This document shows, piece after piece, positions 16,792 through 25,558 of a stretch of DNA of 64,000 nt. Within the stretch, counting starts at the first letter, position 1, and each line of letters opens with the position of its first letter. The stretch is from Aciduricibacillus chroicocephali. GTDB lineage: Bacteria; Bacillota; Bacilli; Bacillales; Amphibacillaceae. Both the position numbers and the translations under genes were made by a program. Under the pieces are notes generated by a model. The model was not told the DNA's origin and did not search any database. It saw only the letters and a list, made by a program, of their open reading frames with translations. The stretch spans positions 1,378,001 through 1,442,000 of the forward strand of contig NZ_CP129113.1 in NCBI RefSeq assembly GCF_030762805.1, in the 5' to 3' direction.

Positions 16792-18072
16792 TTATACCCA
16801 ACCGCGGAATCTGGAGGCTTCAGCCATTTTGCGCACTCCAATCATATAAGCGGCCAGGCGCATATCTACCTTGCGTGTCTCAGCAACACGATACACATTA
16901 TTAAATGAATCGACCATTACTTTATGGAGTTTTTTGTTAATTTCTTCTTCCGGCCAGTAATATCCCTGATTGTTCTGTACCCACTCGAAATAGGATACAG
17001 TGACCCCTCCTGCAGATGCAAGGACGTCTGGAACAATTAATATGCCTCGTTCGGTCAAAATTTTTGTCGCTGCGTTCGTAGTTGGTCCATTTGCTGCTTC
17101 AACGATAATTTTGGCTTTGATATTTTCAGCATTTTCTTTCGTAATTTGATTGCCGACTGCTGCCGGAATGAGAATATCACACTCATTTTCAAGCAACTCT
17201 TTATTGGTGATTGTATTCGTAAACAATTTCGTTACTGTTCCGAAACTATCACGTCGATCAAGGAGATAGTCTATATCCAAGCCCTCCGGATCGTAAAGAG
17301 CGCCATAGGCATCAGATATACCGACAACAATTGCTCCGGCATCATGAAGGAATTTTGACAGGAAGCTTCCTGCATTTCCAAACCCCTGTACGATGACTTT
17401 TGCTCCTTTAACATCAAGGTCCATCTTCTTCGCAGCCTCGTGTATGCAAATCGTTACACCTTTTGCTGTGGCGGATTCACGACCGTGGGAGCCACCGAGA
17501 ACAATCGGCTTACCAGTAATAAATCCTGGGCTATTATACTCATCAATACGGCTGTATTCGTCCATCATCCAAGCCATAATCTGTGAGTTTGTAAATACGT
17601 CTGGGGCTGGAATGTCTTTGGTCGGTCCAACAATTTGACTGATGGCACGGACATAACCCCTGCTCAGTCCTTCCAATTCGCGGAAAGACATTTCACGAGG
17701 ATCACAAATTATTCCGCCTTTTCCTCCTCCATAAGGAAGGTCAACAATTCCCGCCTTCAGACTCATCCAGATTGACAGAGCTTTTACTTCATTCTCAGTG
17801 ACATTCGGATGGAATCGGACACCGCCTTTAGTTGGGCCTACAGCGTCATTGTGCTGGGCGCGATAGCCTGTGAAAATCTTCATCGAACCGTCATCCATTC
17901 GAACTGGAATTCGAACGGTCATCATTCGGATTGGCTCTTTAAGTAATTCATATACTTCATCCGAATACCCGAGCTTATCCAATGCTCCTTTAATGACTGT
18001 TCTTGTAGATTCAAGCACTTCAAGATCTTTATCAGCCCGATTATTGGAAGATGCTGCTTTATCGGTTGCCAT
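16792..18072 (-). CDS. gudB: NAD-dependent glutamate dehydrogenase
   Basis: Deaminates glutamate to 2-oxoglutarate. The catalytic region PYGGGKGGI and substrate segment GPTKGGVRFHP are intact, and the NAD-binding motif VQGFGNAGS is in the second half. 426 residues. The laboratory B. subtilis 168 gudB is inactivated by a 9-base duplication in the VKA segment; here the corresponding NEVKALSIWM is not duplicated, so an active enzyme is expected. The ATG at 18072 follows TAGGGGGTAC. RocG and GudB are hard to separate by sequence alone, and the symbol rests on the neighbouring ypdA. Confidence 0.92.
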   Translation of the reverse strand: MATDKAASSNNRADKDLEVLESTRTVIKGALDKLGYSDEVYELLKEPIRMMTVRIPVRMDDGSMKIFTGYRAQHNDAVGPTKGGVRFHPNVTENEVKALSIWMSLKAGIVDLPYGGGKGGIICDPREMSFRELEGLSRGYVRAISQIVGPTKDIPAPDVFTNSQIMAWMMDEYSRIDEYNSPGFITGKPIVLGGSHGRESATAKGVTICIHEAAKKMDLDVKGAKVIVQGFGNAGSFLSKFLHDAGAIVVGISDAYGALYDPEGLDIDYLLDRRDSFGTVTKLFTNTITNKELLENECDILIPAAVGNQITKENAENIKAKIIVEAANGPTTNAATKILTERGILIVPDVLASAGGVTVSYFEWVQNNQGYYWPEEEINKKLHKVMVDSFNNVYRVAETRKVDMRLAAYMIGVRKMAEASRFRGWV

Positions 18073-18111
18073 GAATGTACCCCCTACAGATCAAATATTA
18101 ATCTTACTTTA

Positions 18112-18117
18112 AGTATA
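18112..18117 (-). promoter_or_regulatory. candidate -10 element for gudB
   Basis: TATACT on the minus strand about 40 bases before the gudB start. No good -35 at standard spacing. Confidence 0.4.
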
Positions 18118-18158
18118 CAGTTTGCCTTTGCATAAGGAAAACAGCGTAACTGAATAAT

Positions 18159-19085
18159 TTACTCTGCCGTCAATCTGACAAACTGTTCAATCATATCTTC
18201 ATAGGAAATGCCCTCGGCTCTTGCAGCATCAGGGAAAAGACTCGTTGGTGTCATGCCCGGCAATGTATTTACCTCAAGAATATATGGTTTTCCTTCCGGT
18301 GTTAACAAAAAGTCCACTCGGGAGTATGTTTCGCATCCAAGCGCCTGATGTGCCTTTACAGCATAATTCTGAATTTGCTCAAACAATTGCTTTTCAACTT
18401 CAGCAGGAACAATATGTTCGCTTCCGCCTGGAGCATATTTTGACTCATAATCATAAAGTTCGTTCTTCGGGATGATCTCGATAACAGGTAATGCCCGCTC
18501 TCTACCGCGCTTGCCGAGAACAGGGACTGTCAACTCTCTACCAGCTATGAAATCTTCCGCCAAGATTTCAGTATCACTTGAAGCTGCATATTCAACGGCT
18601 TCTTTTAACTGCTCTATATCTTTTATAATAGTTAAGCCAAGTGTTGAACCTTCCCGATTCGGTTTGATGACAAAAGGCGGCTGCCAGTTATCCGTCAGGT
18701 TGCTAATCGCTTCCTTTTGCTGTTCTTCTGTGTCAACATGGAACATTTCACTTTTTGCTACCGGAATGCCTGCTGCAGCAAAAGATTCCTTTGCCTTCGA
18801 CTTGCTCATCGCAAGCGAAGAAGCGAGAACTCCAGAACCGACATAAGGTATGTCTAGCATGTCCAGAAGTCCTTGAATGCGACCGTCTTCTCCGAATTTA
18901 CCATGCAGGCCAATAAATACAAGATCCACATCCAGCTTAATTATTTCATCAAGCCGTTCCGGATGAAAATCAATTCCTTGAACATCGTGGCCATTTTTCT
19001 TCAAAGCTTCAATAATTCCTTTTCCAGAGGAAAGCGATACTTCTCTCTCTCCTGATACGCCTCCGTATAAGACTGCTATTTTCAT
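18159..19085 (-). CDS. ddl: D-alanine--D-alanine ligase
   Basis: ATP-grasp enzyme that joins two D-alanines for the peptidoglycan stem peptide. Visible motifs: YGGVSGEREVSLSSG at the N-terminus, GLHGKFGEDGRIQG, VIKPNREGST and the metal/ATP site ILEVNTLPGMTPTSLFP at the C-terminus. 308 residues, at the short end of the Ddl range. The ATG at 19085 follows AAGCAAGGAGTG. It lies downstream of mecB, separated by a perfect 11-base inverted repeat with no T-run that may affect its expression. B. subtilis ddl lies elsewhere, so this placement differs. Confidence 0.95.
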   Translation of the reverse strand: MKIAVLYGGVSGEREVSLSSGKGIIEALKKNGHDVQGIDFHPERLDEIIKLDVDLVFIGLHGKFGEDGRIQGLLDMLDIPYVGSGVLASSLAMSKSKAKESFAAAGIPVAKSEMFHVDTEEQQKEAISNLTDNWQPPFVIKPNREGSTLGLTIIKDIEQLKEAVEYAASSDTEILAEDFIAGRELTVPVLGKRGRERALPVIEIIPKNELYDYESKYAPGGSEHIVPAEVEKQLFEQIQNYAVKAHQALGCETYSRVDFLLTPEGKPYILEVNTLPGMTPTSLFPDAARAEGISYEDMIEQFVRLTAE

Positions 19086-19099
19086 GATGAACACTCCTT

Positions 19100-19130
19100 G
19101 CTTCTTGCCCGAAAACTCAGGGCAAGAAGC
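19100..19130 (-). repeat. perfect 11-base inverted repeat before ddl
   Basis: GCTTCTTGCCC (19100-19110) and GGGCAAGAAGC (19120-19130) pair perfectly around nine bases, between the mecB stop and the ddl ribosome-binding site. No T-run follows on the minus strand. It could act as a leader hairpin, processing site or operator. Confidence 0.65.
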
Positions 19131-19712
19131 TTAACTAAATTTTTCAATAATGGTTTTCACAGCTTGATTCGCCATAATGATTTTTCCATATTCTTCTAAC
19201 CTGTATGATGTTACCATACTTGGATTGGCGAACTCGGATAAAATGGCAATGACATTTTCTTTGTTCTCACCATTCAAGTCGTTTTCATCAAATTTCATAT
19301 AATACAGGCCTTCCATAAAGAAGACTTTGCCACCTGAAATTCCAAGTGCATTCAAATACCCGGACACTTGGATAACCGACTCGAACTCCTGAAAGGAGAA
19401 AATCAACTCACTGCTCTCATCCAGGGTAACTTTCATCTCAACATAATCATCGTCTTCCCAATCAAGATTCTTCGGCTTTTGGGTAACAACGACATGCATT
19501 CCCTGTGCTTGCATCATATTGACCTGAACGAGGAGCATGCCCTCGAGTTCAAAACCGAGCTCACTGCTTGCTTCATTCATCATGTCGCTGAACAATGTTC
19601 TGACGCTTTGTGCATCCTGCCAGAGGTCTTCTTTAGTAAATCCACGCTCAATCAGATCATCAAAGGTGAGAAAAATTGTAAATTGACTTTCAGAGACTCG
19701 TTCAATACGCAT
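19131..19712 (-). CDS. mecB: adaptor protein of the MecA family (YpbH type)
   Basis: MecA-family adaptors present substrates to ClpC for degradation; YpbH (MecB) is the paralogue affecting competence and sporulation. The 193-residue protein has the N-terminal substrate-recognition segment (MRIERVSESQFTIFLTFDDL), an acidic linker and the C-terminal ClpC-binding domain (SELIFSFQEFESVIQVSGYL ... YYMKFDE). The ATG at 19712 follows AAAAGGAGAATG. It is upstream of ddl and downstream of recS, matching the ypbB-recS-ypbH order of B. subtilis, which favours mecB over mecA. Confidence 0.88.
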   Translation of the reverse strand: MRIERVSESQFTIFLTFDDLIERGFTKEDLWQDAQSVRTLFSDMMNEASSELGFELEGMLLVQVNMMQAQGMHVVVTQKPKNLDWEDDDYVEMKVTLDESSELIFSFQEFESVIQVSGYLNALGISGGKVFFMEGLYYMKFDENDLNGENKENVIAILSEFANPSMVTSYRLEEYGKIIMANQAVKTIIEKFS

Positions 19713-19797
19713 GGATCATTCTCCTTTTTGCCATCCTTTGTGACTGCCGGACGCTTCATCTGGAAGCCGCAGCAGCGGTTCACATGCTTTATTGTTT

Positions 19798-19825
19798 ATT
19801 ATATGTATTCCCGCAATGAATTGAA
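19798..19825 (-). promoter_or_regulatory. candidate promoter for mecB
   Basis: TATAAT at 19798-19803 (minus) with TTCAAT 16 bases upstream (19820-19825), about 85 bases before mecB. Confidence 0.5.
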
Positions 19826-19859
19826 CTTCACCTGCATTATTTGTGCAGCCCAGTTCTAC

Positions 19860-21410
19860 TTACGGTTGCTTGTATTCTTGAAAACCGTTAAATAGAACAT
19901 ATCTCAGATGTTCTTTCCAGGAATGCGGGACTGTTTCGCGCGCTGTCTCTTCAGGATGCCTAAACATGTCAAGATCAAGACCGCAATGGCTGCAGCAGTT
20001 GATTTCGGGAATTGTGCACGTTGGCTGCAAATAGTCATACAGCGCCACTCTAAGGCATTTTTCCTCATTAAGCCAGTCAAGCATCGATCCCAACTTGGCT
20101 TTTTTGAACTGCAAGCGGCTGGAAACATGCTCAGCGATTTTAGTCGCGGCTTCTTTAACATGTGCTTTTTTTATCATAATGCGATTGTCTTTAATCATAC
20201 CATGTTTTTCAAATTGATAGTAAAGAAAACGCCACTGGGTCTCTGTCGTCTGGAATAAATTCCAATACTCCGGACCTGTCCCAATTTCATCCCTTCCGGA
20301 CCTTTCAAGACTTTCAAGTAAGCGGACTGCGTGAAAAACCATTGATTGTTCCGGCAATTCACTTTCAATCAGACGCAGTTGCAGATGGATATCCTGGTCA
20401 CTGTATAAGAGAACACTCAAGCTCTGCATTCCGTCTCGACCTGCTCGGCCAATTTCTTGAATAAATGATTCAATATCTGATGGAAAATGATAATGCATGA
20501 CAAGCCTGACGTCGCTTTTATTGATTCCCATCCCAAAAGCGCTTGTACAACATATTAAGTCAAGTTGTTTATTCATGAATTGTTGCTGGACAAGAATTCG
20601 ATCTGTCTGCTCCATACCGCCATGGTAAAAGGCGATTGATTGGTTAGGAAAACATCCAATCAGGCGCTGGGCGACGTCCTCACAAGCGCTTCTGCTTGAA
20701 AAATAAATAATCGTCGGACCAAGGTTTTCTTTCAGCCAATCAGACATAATAGAAAACTTCTCTTCGTCGTTTTTTACATGTTCAACAGCAAGCGCAATAT
20801 TTTCTCTGTCCATTGGATGGATATGTCGTTCCATATTGGGACGATCAAGTATTTGGATTGTTTCTTCAACTGCGGCATCTGTTGCAGTAGCGCTTAATGC
20901 GAGAATTTGCGGATTGCCCAAATTTCGGGCCACTTCTCCGAGCTTCATATAATCTGTACGGAATTCATGTCCCCACTGACTAATGCAATGAGCTTCATCA
21001 ATGACGAGAAGAGCAATCTTGACATTGCTCAAGTATTGCATTGCCTGTGGTTGCTGTAGAAGTTCCGGCGATACATAAAGCAAGTCCAGTCTTTTTAACT
21101 GACCATAGATTCGATTTCTCTCTTCTCGGTCAACAAAACTATTAATCGCAGCGGCCCCTTTGTAATGCATTGCCTGCAGTTGCTTCACTTGGTCCATCAT
21201 CAATGAAACAAGCGGAGTCACAACAATTGTCAGTCCATCAAGCAGTTTCGCCGGCAGCTGATAGCAGAGAGATTTCCCAGTGCCTGTAGGAAGGATACCG
21301 AACACGTCTCGACCTGCCAGCACAGACTCAATAATATCTTTCTGTCCTCGTTTGAATACTTTATATCCGAAGTATTGCTCCAGACTTTGTTCCAAAGGAG
21401 AATCCATCAT
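19860..21410 (-). CDS. recS: RecQ-family ATP-dependent DNA helicase (RecS)
   Basis: 3'-5' DNA helicase used in recombination and repair. 516 residues: Walker A PTGTGKS (residues 41-47), DEAH box (138-141) in LLVIDEAHCISQWGHEFR, motif VI IGRAGRDG, and a C-terminal cysteine cluster (C-x-R ... C ... CCSHCG) like the RecQ zinc module. The HRDC domain of full-length RecQ is absent, which fits the shorter YpbC/RecS subfamily. The ATG at 21410 overlaps the ypbB stop, so the pair is translationally coupled. A second ATG at 21407 is an equally possible start. Confidence 0.93.
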   Translation of the reverse strand: MMDSPLEQSLEQYFGYKVFKRGQKDIIESVLAGRDVFGILPTGTGKSLCYQLPAKLLDGLTIVVTPLVSLMMDQVKQLQAMHYKGAAAINSFVDREERNRIYGQLKRLDLLYVSPELLQQPQAMQYLSNVKIALLVIDEAHCISQWGHEFRTDYMKLGEVARNLGNPQILALSATATDAAVEETIQILDRPNMERHIHPMDRENIALAVEHVKNDEEKFSIMSDWLKENLGPTIIYFSSRSACEDVAQRLIGCFPNQSIAFYHGGMEQTDRILVQQQFMNKQLDLICCTSAFGMGINKSDVRLVMHYHFPSDIESFIQEIGRAGRDGMQSLSVLLYSDQDIHLQLRLIESELPEQSMVFHAVRLLESLERSGRDEIGTGPEYWNLFQTTETQWRFLYYQFEKHGMIKDNRIMIKKAHVKEAATKIAEHVSSRLQFKKAKLGSMLDWLNEEKCLRVALYDYLQPTCTIPEINCCSHCGLDLDMFRHPEETARETVPHSWKEHLRYVLFNGFQEYKQP

Positions 21411-22468
21411 ACACTACCTGCCTTTCTCTCCATTCTCGCAAGCGCCAGCCGGATCTGAAAATAGTCCGTATCATCATTCAGCATCTCCTTTATTTCCTTC
21501 AATTTACTTGTTTTTGAATTGCGGATCATCTGCTGAATTTTAGACTCTTTCTCTTTTGACAAATAGGACTCTACATTAAATTCCGGTTCATGGAGAGCGA
21601 TTTCAACAATATGATCATGAATCGTATTCAGCTTAAGATTACGCTGTTGAGCGATTTCTTGAGCTTCCATCCCTACATCAAGCATCTGTTTTGTAACGGC
21701 TGTTGAGCCTGCAACTGTTTTTGTGTTTCCAACTGACTCTGCACATGCGCGTAAAATAGGAAACATTTTTATGTTTTCTTCAATCAGCCGTAGCATCTCA
21801 TGATGGATTGCTATGAGAAGCAGATGCATGTCCGAATACGTCATCTTATACTGTTGTGCCAGTTGTTCAAGGCTTAACCCATAATATTCATAACCGGATA
21901 GACGTGCAGTAAAGATTTCTGCTTCATTGCTTAAAAACCCTTTAAGCACCTCCAACAATTCTTCATAAATCTGTTCAAGGAATTCCATTTCCTTGCCGCG
22001 AATGCGCGTATAATAACTGCGTACCCAGTTGATTGCATTTCGATCGTCGGTAACAGCGATGAATCGGTTATTTCCGCCCCCCATATTGGAAACGGTTTGA
22101 ATGAGCAAAAGCAACCGCTGCATGAATTGATTAGCAAGTCTACCGTATTTAAGCCCATTAAAATAAGAAAACGGTCTTTCCGGCAACTCCTTTAACCATA
22201 TGTATCCCGCTTCCTTTACATTGACGGATTCTCTTTCTCCAAATGTAAGTTCAATGATTCCTTCTATTTGAGATTGGTGAATGATTTGCTCAAAAGCAAC
22301 CTTGGGAAGTCCCGGATATACGCCATACAGTTTCTCAAGATGGAACAGATGGACATCTTGTTTTGTTTGGATGGAGCTTCGCCCGGTAATAAGATGATAT
22401 GCAGCTGCAGAGGAACGGCTACCGCTCATACCGATTAAAGCATGCAAAATCGCTTGTTTTAATATCAA
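21407..22468 (-). CDS. ypbB: YpbB-like helix-turn-helix protein
   Basis: 353-residue protein of unclear function conserved as the partner of recS. The N-terminal part resembles B. subtilis YpbB (AYHLITGRSSIQT), and the C-terminal helix-turn-helix (AQQRNLKLNTIHDHIVEIAL) corresponds to the HTH_40-type domain sometimes found fused to RecQ helicases. The TTG at 22468 is preferred: GGAGTGAT lies seven bases upstream and the protein then aligns with YpbB. The longer reading from an ATG at 22516 has no ribosome-binding site and starts within the -10 element. Likely co-operates with RecS (inference from coupling). Confidence 0.82.
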   Translation of the reverse strand: MILKQAILHALIGMSGSRSSAAAYHLITGRSSIQTKQDVHLFHLEKLYGVYPGLPKVAFEQIIHQSQIEGIIELTFGERESVNVKEAGYIWLKELPERPFSYFNGLKYGRLANQFMQRLLLLIQTVSNMGGGNNRFIAVTDDRNAINWVRSYYTRIRGKEMEFLEQIYEELLEVLKGFLSNEAEIFTARLSGYEYYGLSLEQLAQQYKMTYSDMHLLLIAIHHEMLRLIEENIKMFPILRACAESVGNTKTVAGSTAVTKQMLDVGMEAQEIAQQRNLKLNTIHDHIVEIALHEPEFNVESYLSKEKESKIQQMIRNSKTSKLKEIKEMLNDDTDYFQIRLALARMERKAGSV

Positions 22469-22495
22469 CAGTCCATCACTCCATTTTTGCCTTCG

Positions 22496-22524
22496 TTGTA
22501 ATTTAGTTGGCTTCATTATACAAT
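22496..22524 (+). promoter_or_regulatory. sigma-A promoter for fer
   Basis: TTGTAA (22496-22501), 17-base spacer, TACAAT (22519-22524) on the plus strand, 35 bases before the fer TTG. The -10 overlaps the divergent ypbB -10. Confidence 0.65.
22515..22520 (-). promoter_or_regulatory. -10 element for ypbB-recS
   Basis: TATAAT on the minus strand, 47 bases before the preferred ypbB TTG. It overlaps the start of the plus-strand fer -10 by two bases. No strong -35. Confidence 0.5.
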
Positions 22525-22558
22525 ATGCTTGTTCAGCAAGTGGAAGAAGGGATTTGAA

Positions 22559-22810
22559 TTGGCACTTTTCACGATTGTCGAGCAGGAGACATGCATTGCA
22601 TGTGGAGCATGTGGCATGAACGCTCCGGAAGTGTTTGACTATGATGATGAGGGGCTTGCCTTTTCCTTACTGGATGGAAATAAAGGCATAGCCGAGGTTG
22701 CAGAAGAATTGGAAGATGAGGTTATGGAAGCTTACTATGGCTGCCCAACCGACTCAATCAAGATCTCGGAGTTCGGTCCTTTTAATGGGGATCCGCAGAA
22801 GTTTGCATAG
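22559..22810 (+). CDS. fer: 4Fe-4S ferredoxin
   Basis: Small electron carrier. 83 residues with the cluster-binding CIACGACG motif at the N-terminus and the fourth cysteine in [11 protein letters not shown], as in the single [4Fe-4S] Bacillus ferredoxin; the chain ends [10 protein letters not shown], a family hallmark. The TTG at 22559 is chosen because GAAGGGAT lies just upstream and the protein then begins [11 protein letters not shown], as in homologues. Divergent from ypbB-recS and followed by a strong terminator. Confidence 0.96.
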   Translation: MALFTIVEQETCIACGACGMNAPEVFDYDDEGLAFSLLDGNKGIAEVAEELEDEVMEAYYGCPTDSIKISEFGPFNGDPQKFA

Positions 22811-22830
22811 CCCTCTTGATTATACGAAGT

Positions 22831-22863
22831 GCGGCCGGCAATATCAAGCCGGCCGTATTTTCA
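22831..22863 (+). terminator. intrinsic terminator after fer
   Basis: GCGGCCGGC pairs with GCCGGCCGT (one G-U) around eight bases, followed by ATTTTC on the plus strand. It also abuts the 3' end of the converging ECF-S gene. Confidence 0.85.
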
Positions 22864-23373
22864 TTTCCTCAAATATTTTTCATTATACTTTTCCAAAAGA
22901 TAAGATAACGGTTTGTAAAGCAAAGCCATGAAAAACGCATTTCCAATTGCATGATATGTGTCAAATGGCAAGCCAGCCAAATAGTAAGGCCAGAAATCTC
23001 CTGTGATCTGAAAGGTAGGAATAGAGATTAGGAGGCCATATCCATACCCGCACAATACTGAATAAAAGATTAGAAATATTACATTCACTCTTAAAAGAAG
23101 ATGGCTAAACAGTCCGCTCAAGCCACCAATCATTCCCCAGCAAACAACTTGCCATACACTCCAAATTCCCATGCCCAACAACATATTTGTCACAAATGTA
23201 ATGACAATGGCGAGCATAATTGCTGGCCCTGCGCCCAGAAATAAGCCCGCCATAATTACAATTACTGTTACAGGCTGAACATTGGGTATATTGGCAAAAG
23301 CAATTCTTCCAATTACTGCGAGAGCACCTAACATCGCAATGACTGTCAGTCGGTAAGTATTATGGCTGATCAC
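22861..23373 (-). CDS. ECF transporter S component, possibly for a cobalamin-type substrate
   Basis: 170-residue membrane protein with about six hydrophobic segments (for example VIAMLGALAVIGRIAF, VTVIVIMAGLFLGAGPAIMLAIVI) and the compact layout of substrate-binding S components of energy-coupling-factor transporters. It is not close to riboflavin RibU by eye. No ECF ATPase or T component is in the window; group II S components share a module encoded elsewhere. The GTG at 23373 overlaps the upstream DUF4430 stop (GTGA) with AAGG before it. DUF4430 resembles the C-terminal domain of vertebrate B12 carriers, which makes a corrinoid substrate a plausible but unproven inference. Confidence 0.75.
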   Translation of the reverse strand: MISHNTYRLTVIAMLGALAVIGRIAFANIPNVQPVTVIVIMAGLFLGAGPAIMLAIVITFVTNMLLGMGIWSVWQVVCWGMIGGLSGLFSHLLLRVNVIFLIFYSVLCGYGYGLLISIPTFQITGDFWPYYLAGLPFDTYHAIGNAFFMALLYKPLSYLLEKYNEKYLRK

Positions 23374-23789
23374 TTAAATGCCTTATATTCAAAGATAACT
23401 TTATCACCCGGCTTGAGTTTGTAGTCGGCCGCTCCAACATTCGGCATATCTCCATTAACATAATAGAGCCATCCGTAATTGTTCTCTTCACCTTTTTTCG
23501 GGTGGATTCCTTCTATACTAGTTATGAATCCTTTGTCTTCTTTGATGGAAAAGGTACTTTTCATCACATCCATCAAGATGTCATCTTTTTTTATGTCGAC
23601 ACCCTTCTGTGTAACAAGATCTTTCCCTTTCATAATTCTAATGCTGACTGTTTCTTTATTCTGCTCTGCAGTCTGATTTGTTTGTTTCTCGGACTTTTGA
23701 TTCTCTGCTGTATTTTCTAGATTTCCGCAGGCGCCCAATGTTATTACAAGAAGTGCAGCGAATAGTATTTGAATTATAGATTTTTTCAT
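23370..23789 (-). CDS. DUF4430 lipoprotein, putative ligand-binding partner of ECF-S
   Basis: 139-residue predicted lipoprotein: MKKS, hydrophobic stretch and lipobox LGAC (cysteine 21), then a polar N/E/K/Q-rich linker to about residue 45 and a small beta-rich domain with GWLYYVNGDMPNVGAADYKLKPGDKVIF. The latter is the hallmark of DUF4430, the domain shared with the C-terminal part of intrinsic factor and transcobalamin. The ATG at 23789 overlaps the resE stop; another ATG at 23792 is possible; AAAGGAATG serves either. Likely surface-exposed and captures a ligand for the S component encoded next (inference). B. subtilis has sigX-rsiX after resE instead. Confidence 0.75.
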   Translation of the reverse strand: MKKSIIQILFAALLVITLGACGNLENTAENQKSEKQTNQTAEQNKETVSIRIMKGKDLVTQKGVDIKKDDILMDVMKSTFSIKEDKGFITSIEGIHPKKGEENNYGWLYYVNGDMPNVGAADYKLKPGDKVIFEYKAFK

Positions 23790-25558
23790 CATATCATTCC
23801 TTTATCTTCTTTCAGATTATCAGGTACGGTCAAGCTGAAAACAGTTCCTTTACCGATTTCACTTGAAACAGAAATTGTTCCGCCATGTGCTTCCATGATG
23901 TTCTTTGCGATGGATAGTCCAAGACCGGTTCCCCTTTGCTTTCTCGTTCTCGATTTATCCGCCTTGTAGAATCTTTCAAAAACAAAGGGAAGGTCCTCTT
24001 GGGGAATCCCAGATCCCGTATCGGAAATTTGAGCAGAAAATGCTTCTCTCGTATTCCGGACATCTATTTGGACGGAACCAAATTCTTCAGTATGACGTAA
24101 AGCATTGTCTATCAGATTCGTGAATACTTGCTCCAATCGGTCTGGATCAAAGAATGCATTTGCTGTTTCATTATTAACGTTGATTTTCAGCTCAACTTTA
24201 TTTTCCTGGGCGATTCCTTGAAACTTCTTAGCAATTTTGCTAATAAACTCTTGCACCGGAACTTCTGTAGGGTGCAACGTTATTTGTCCTGATTCCATGC
24301 GAGCAAGATCGAGCAATTCATTGACAAGGCGGCCCATTCGGAGTGATTCTTCATGGATGATACCGGCCAATTCATTCTTATCTTCAACCGTCTCTGCTAT
24401 ATCATCAACAATCGCTTCACTATAGCCTTGAAGCAGAGAAATCGGTGTCCGCAATTCATGCGACACATTCGCAATAAAGTCTTTACGAAGTTTGTCCAAT
24501 CTCCGTTCCGCTGTCATATCACGAATTACTGCCACAGCCCCACGTACTTCATTCTCTTTATCATAGAGCGGTGTCATGATGATCACCCAGTAGCGGCCTG
24601 AATGTGAAATTTCTTTTTCTACTTCTTTTTCGCCACCAATGATCTGTTGCAGCAGCTCCGCCAAACCTGGTGGAACTTTTCTTTCCTCGCCTTCATTCTC
24701 AGCATAATGATTAAACAGTATTTCTGCTGTTGGATTAGAAACGATAAGTGTCCCTTCGCGGTTCATTGTCGCAACACCATCAGCCATCGAGTTCATAATG
24801 CTTGAGAGCTGCTCTTTCTCTTCACTTAGCGCCTGGATATTCATATTTAACTGTCTGCCCATCCTATTAAATGCAATGGCAAGTTCACCGATTTCGTCAT
24901 GGGTAAGTATAGGAACTTTTGTATCAAACTTGCCTCTCGCCAAATCGAAAGCAGCTTCTCGCATCTTTATTAGCGGGGCAGTAATTCGAGTGGAAAGGAA
25001 GAAGGCAAAGACTGTCGTCAAGATGATCGCCGTGCCGGCAGCAACAAAAATTATTTTTGTCGTCTCCGCTTTTGTACGGTTAATCATTTCGAGTGATTGA
25101 AGTACATAGACAGCTCCTTCATTTTTCGGAAGCCGTATGCCGACGAGCATTACCTCTGTAGCGGTGCCCGGGAGCATGACCTCTTTATGCATCTTTTTCT
25201 CTTTATTAAGAAGCTTGTCAAAATCTCCGTAATCACGGTACCAAGAAAATTCAGGGTTCTCGCCTAAGGACTTATCTGTCGTACTTGAATTCCATACTGT
25301 ACCATCTTTCAGTACAAGAGCAACTCTGCTTGACGGGTCCTTTACCCGTTCTACGGTTTCCTCCATTACGGAATTGCTGTCATATTCTTCGTAAAGAATT
25401 GATACTTTCTCGGCAGTCTGCAGCATCTGCTTTTTTGCTTCGTCAATATGATAGTTTTCAAAGAACTCCAGTAGCAGAATGGTTAGTACGAGCAATACAA
25501 ATGATACAAGCAGTAAAATGGTTACAGCAAGCTTTCCAACTACACTTCTCCAGAACAT
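23789..25558 (-). CDS. resE: sensor histidine kinase ResE
   Basis: Kinase of the ResDE system controlling aerobic and anaerobic respiration genes. 589 residues: membrane segment 1 (about 10-31), extracytoplasmic sensor (32-165), membrane segment 2 (about 168-189), HAMP, PAS domain (about 255-350), HisKA with phospho-accepting H367 in NVSHELRTP, and a HATPase domain with NLIDNALRH and DTGSGIPQEDL. The ATG at 25558 overlaps the resD stop (ATGA) with AGAGG upstream. Its 3' end overlaps the DUF4430 gene, joining these genes in one transcript. Confidence 0.95.
   Translation of the reverse strand: MFWRSVVGKLAVTILLLVSFVLLVLTILLLEFFENYHIDEAKKQMLQTAEKVSILYEEYDSNSVMEETVERVKDPSSRVALVLKDGTVWNSSTTDKSLGENPEFSWYRDYGDFDKLLNKEKKMHKEVMLPGTATEVMLVGIRLPKNEGAVYVLQSLEMINRTKAETTKIIFVAAGTAIILTTVFAFFLSTRITAPLIKMREAAFDLARGKFDTKVPILTHDEIGELAIAFNRMGRQLNMNIQALSEEKEQLSSIMNSMADGVATMNREGTLIVSNPTAEILFNHYAENEGEERKVPPGLAELLQQIIGGEKEVEKEISHSGRYWVIIMTPLYDKENEVRGAVAVIRDMTAERRLDKLRKDFIANVSHELRTPISLLQGYSEAIVDDIAETVEDKNELAGIIHEESLRMGRLVNELLDLARMESGQITLHPTEVPVQEFISKIAKKFQGIAQENKVELKINVNNETANAFFDPDRLEQVFTNLIDNALRHTEEFGSVQIDVRNTREAFSAQISDTGSGIPQEDLPFVFERFYKADKSRTRKQRGTGLGLSIAKNIMEAHGGTISVSSEIGKGTVFSLTVPDNLKEDKGMI

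Noticed and set aside
19368-19895. 175-codon plus-strand frame over mecB
   Set aside because: Antisense to mecB and running into the recS end; composition typical of a shadow frame and no ribosome-binding site.
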